In this document: in pieces, positions 63,660 to 64,000 of the stretch
Position numbering within the stretch: the stretch's first letter is position 1
Layout of the letters: the number at the start of each line of letters is the position of its first letter
Source of the DNA: Baylisascaris procyonis
Taxonomy: Eukaryota > Nematoda > Chromadorea > Rhabditida > Ascarididae
Reading direction: 5' to 3'
NCBI GenBank assembly: GCA_037389465.1
Contig: JAZARR010000230.1
Coordinates: 6,048,007 to 6,112,006, forward strand
DNA length: 64,000 nt
Translations under genes and position numbers: made by a program
The notes under the pieces: model-generated
Databases searched by the model: none
Seen by the model: only the letters and a program-made list of their open reading frames with translations
Told to the model about the DNA's origin: nothing

Positions 63660-64000
63660 CCACTGAATCCTTTAGAGGGAAATGTGCTCATTATAGAGTT
63701 AATGGATTATTCACACATATTTTATAATGGCATTTATCATTACAATTCACTAAGCTCAGTTATTTATCCGTTCATCATAAACCGAAATGAATAGAGCAAT
63801 GAAGTTCCGTTCGTTACGCGACATTGAAATTTAGAGCATTGTGATGATTCATCGACATCGTTTTTTGTTCTGCACTCTCCCATATTTATATACTGAGTTT
63901 GAGAGGTGTATTGATCATCTGAACTCGTTTCCGATCGATTGTTTTTTTTTGAATCAATATTCGACTCAGTTATCATCCAAATTCTCTTCCATTGAACTGC
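63660..64000. other. Non-coding right end of the window
   Basis: Nothing recognised; a plus-strand gene starting near 63.2 kb could continue beyond the window. Confidence 0.4.

Overview
The window looks like a piece of an animal nuclear genome, most likely a nematode. It is AT-rich and gene-poor. The one securely identified protein-coding gene is a nematode-type bestrophin split into 11 exons, with mostly TTTCAG/TTGCAG-like acceptors. There is one eukaryotic tRNA gene with an internal B box, and several retroelement remains. No bacterial operon, RBS or CRISPR structure is visible. The species assignment is inference; no rRNA or spliced-leader gene was recognised.

Layout. 1-12.4 kb: mostly non-coding, with an (AT)52 microsatellite, a tRNA-Pro(AGG) on the minus strand, a possible two-exon gene whose intron would hold that tRNA, and a diverged direct duplication at 8.9-10.3 kb. 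12.43-36.68 kb: a very large inverted repeat. Two arms of about 9.86 and 9.57 kb (12432-22286 and 27103-36675) face each other across a 4.8 kb unique spacer. Inside each arm lie an older inverted repeat of about 2.3 kb, a perfect 25-bp stem hairpin, a triplet of hairpin-forming units and a GC-richer inner end with degenerate repeats. Small reading frames match between arms, and one block has the same in-frame stops in both arms, so the duplication is younger than the decay. The spacer holds decayed coding-like sequence.

36.7-42.0 kb: non-coding, with a relic GIY-YIG endonuclease domain of Penelope-like type. 42.0-50.9 kb (minus strand): the bestrophin chloride-channel gene, 484 codons, all ten intron phases consistent. 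A solo LTR with a perfect 5-bp target-site duplication sits in its fourth intron in the opposite orientation. 50.9-64.0 kb: scattered short membrane-protein-like reading frames on the minus strand, an inverted partial duplicate of one of them, small tandem repeats, an inverted-repeat-flanked AT/TTTA microsatellite, and a promoter-like CRE + TATA region near the right end.

The genes do not form a pathway. The main interest is the inverted repeat with its nested palindromes, which is either a real recent inverted segmental duplication or composite element, or a haplotype mis-join. The bestrophin adds a conserved channel in which one Ca2+-clamp aspartate appears replaced by asparagine.
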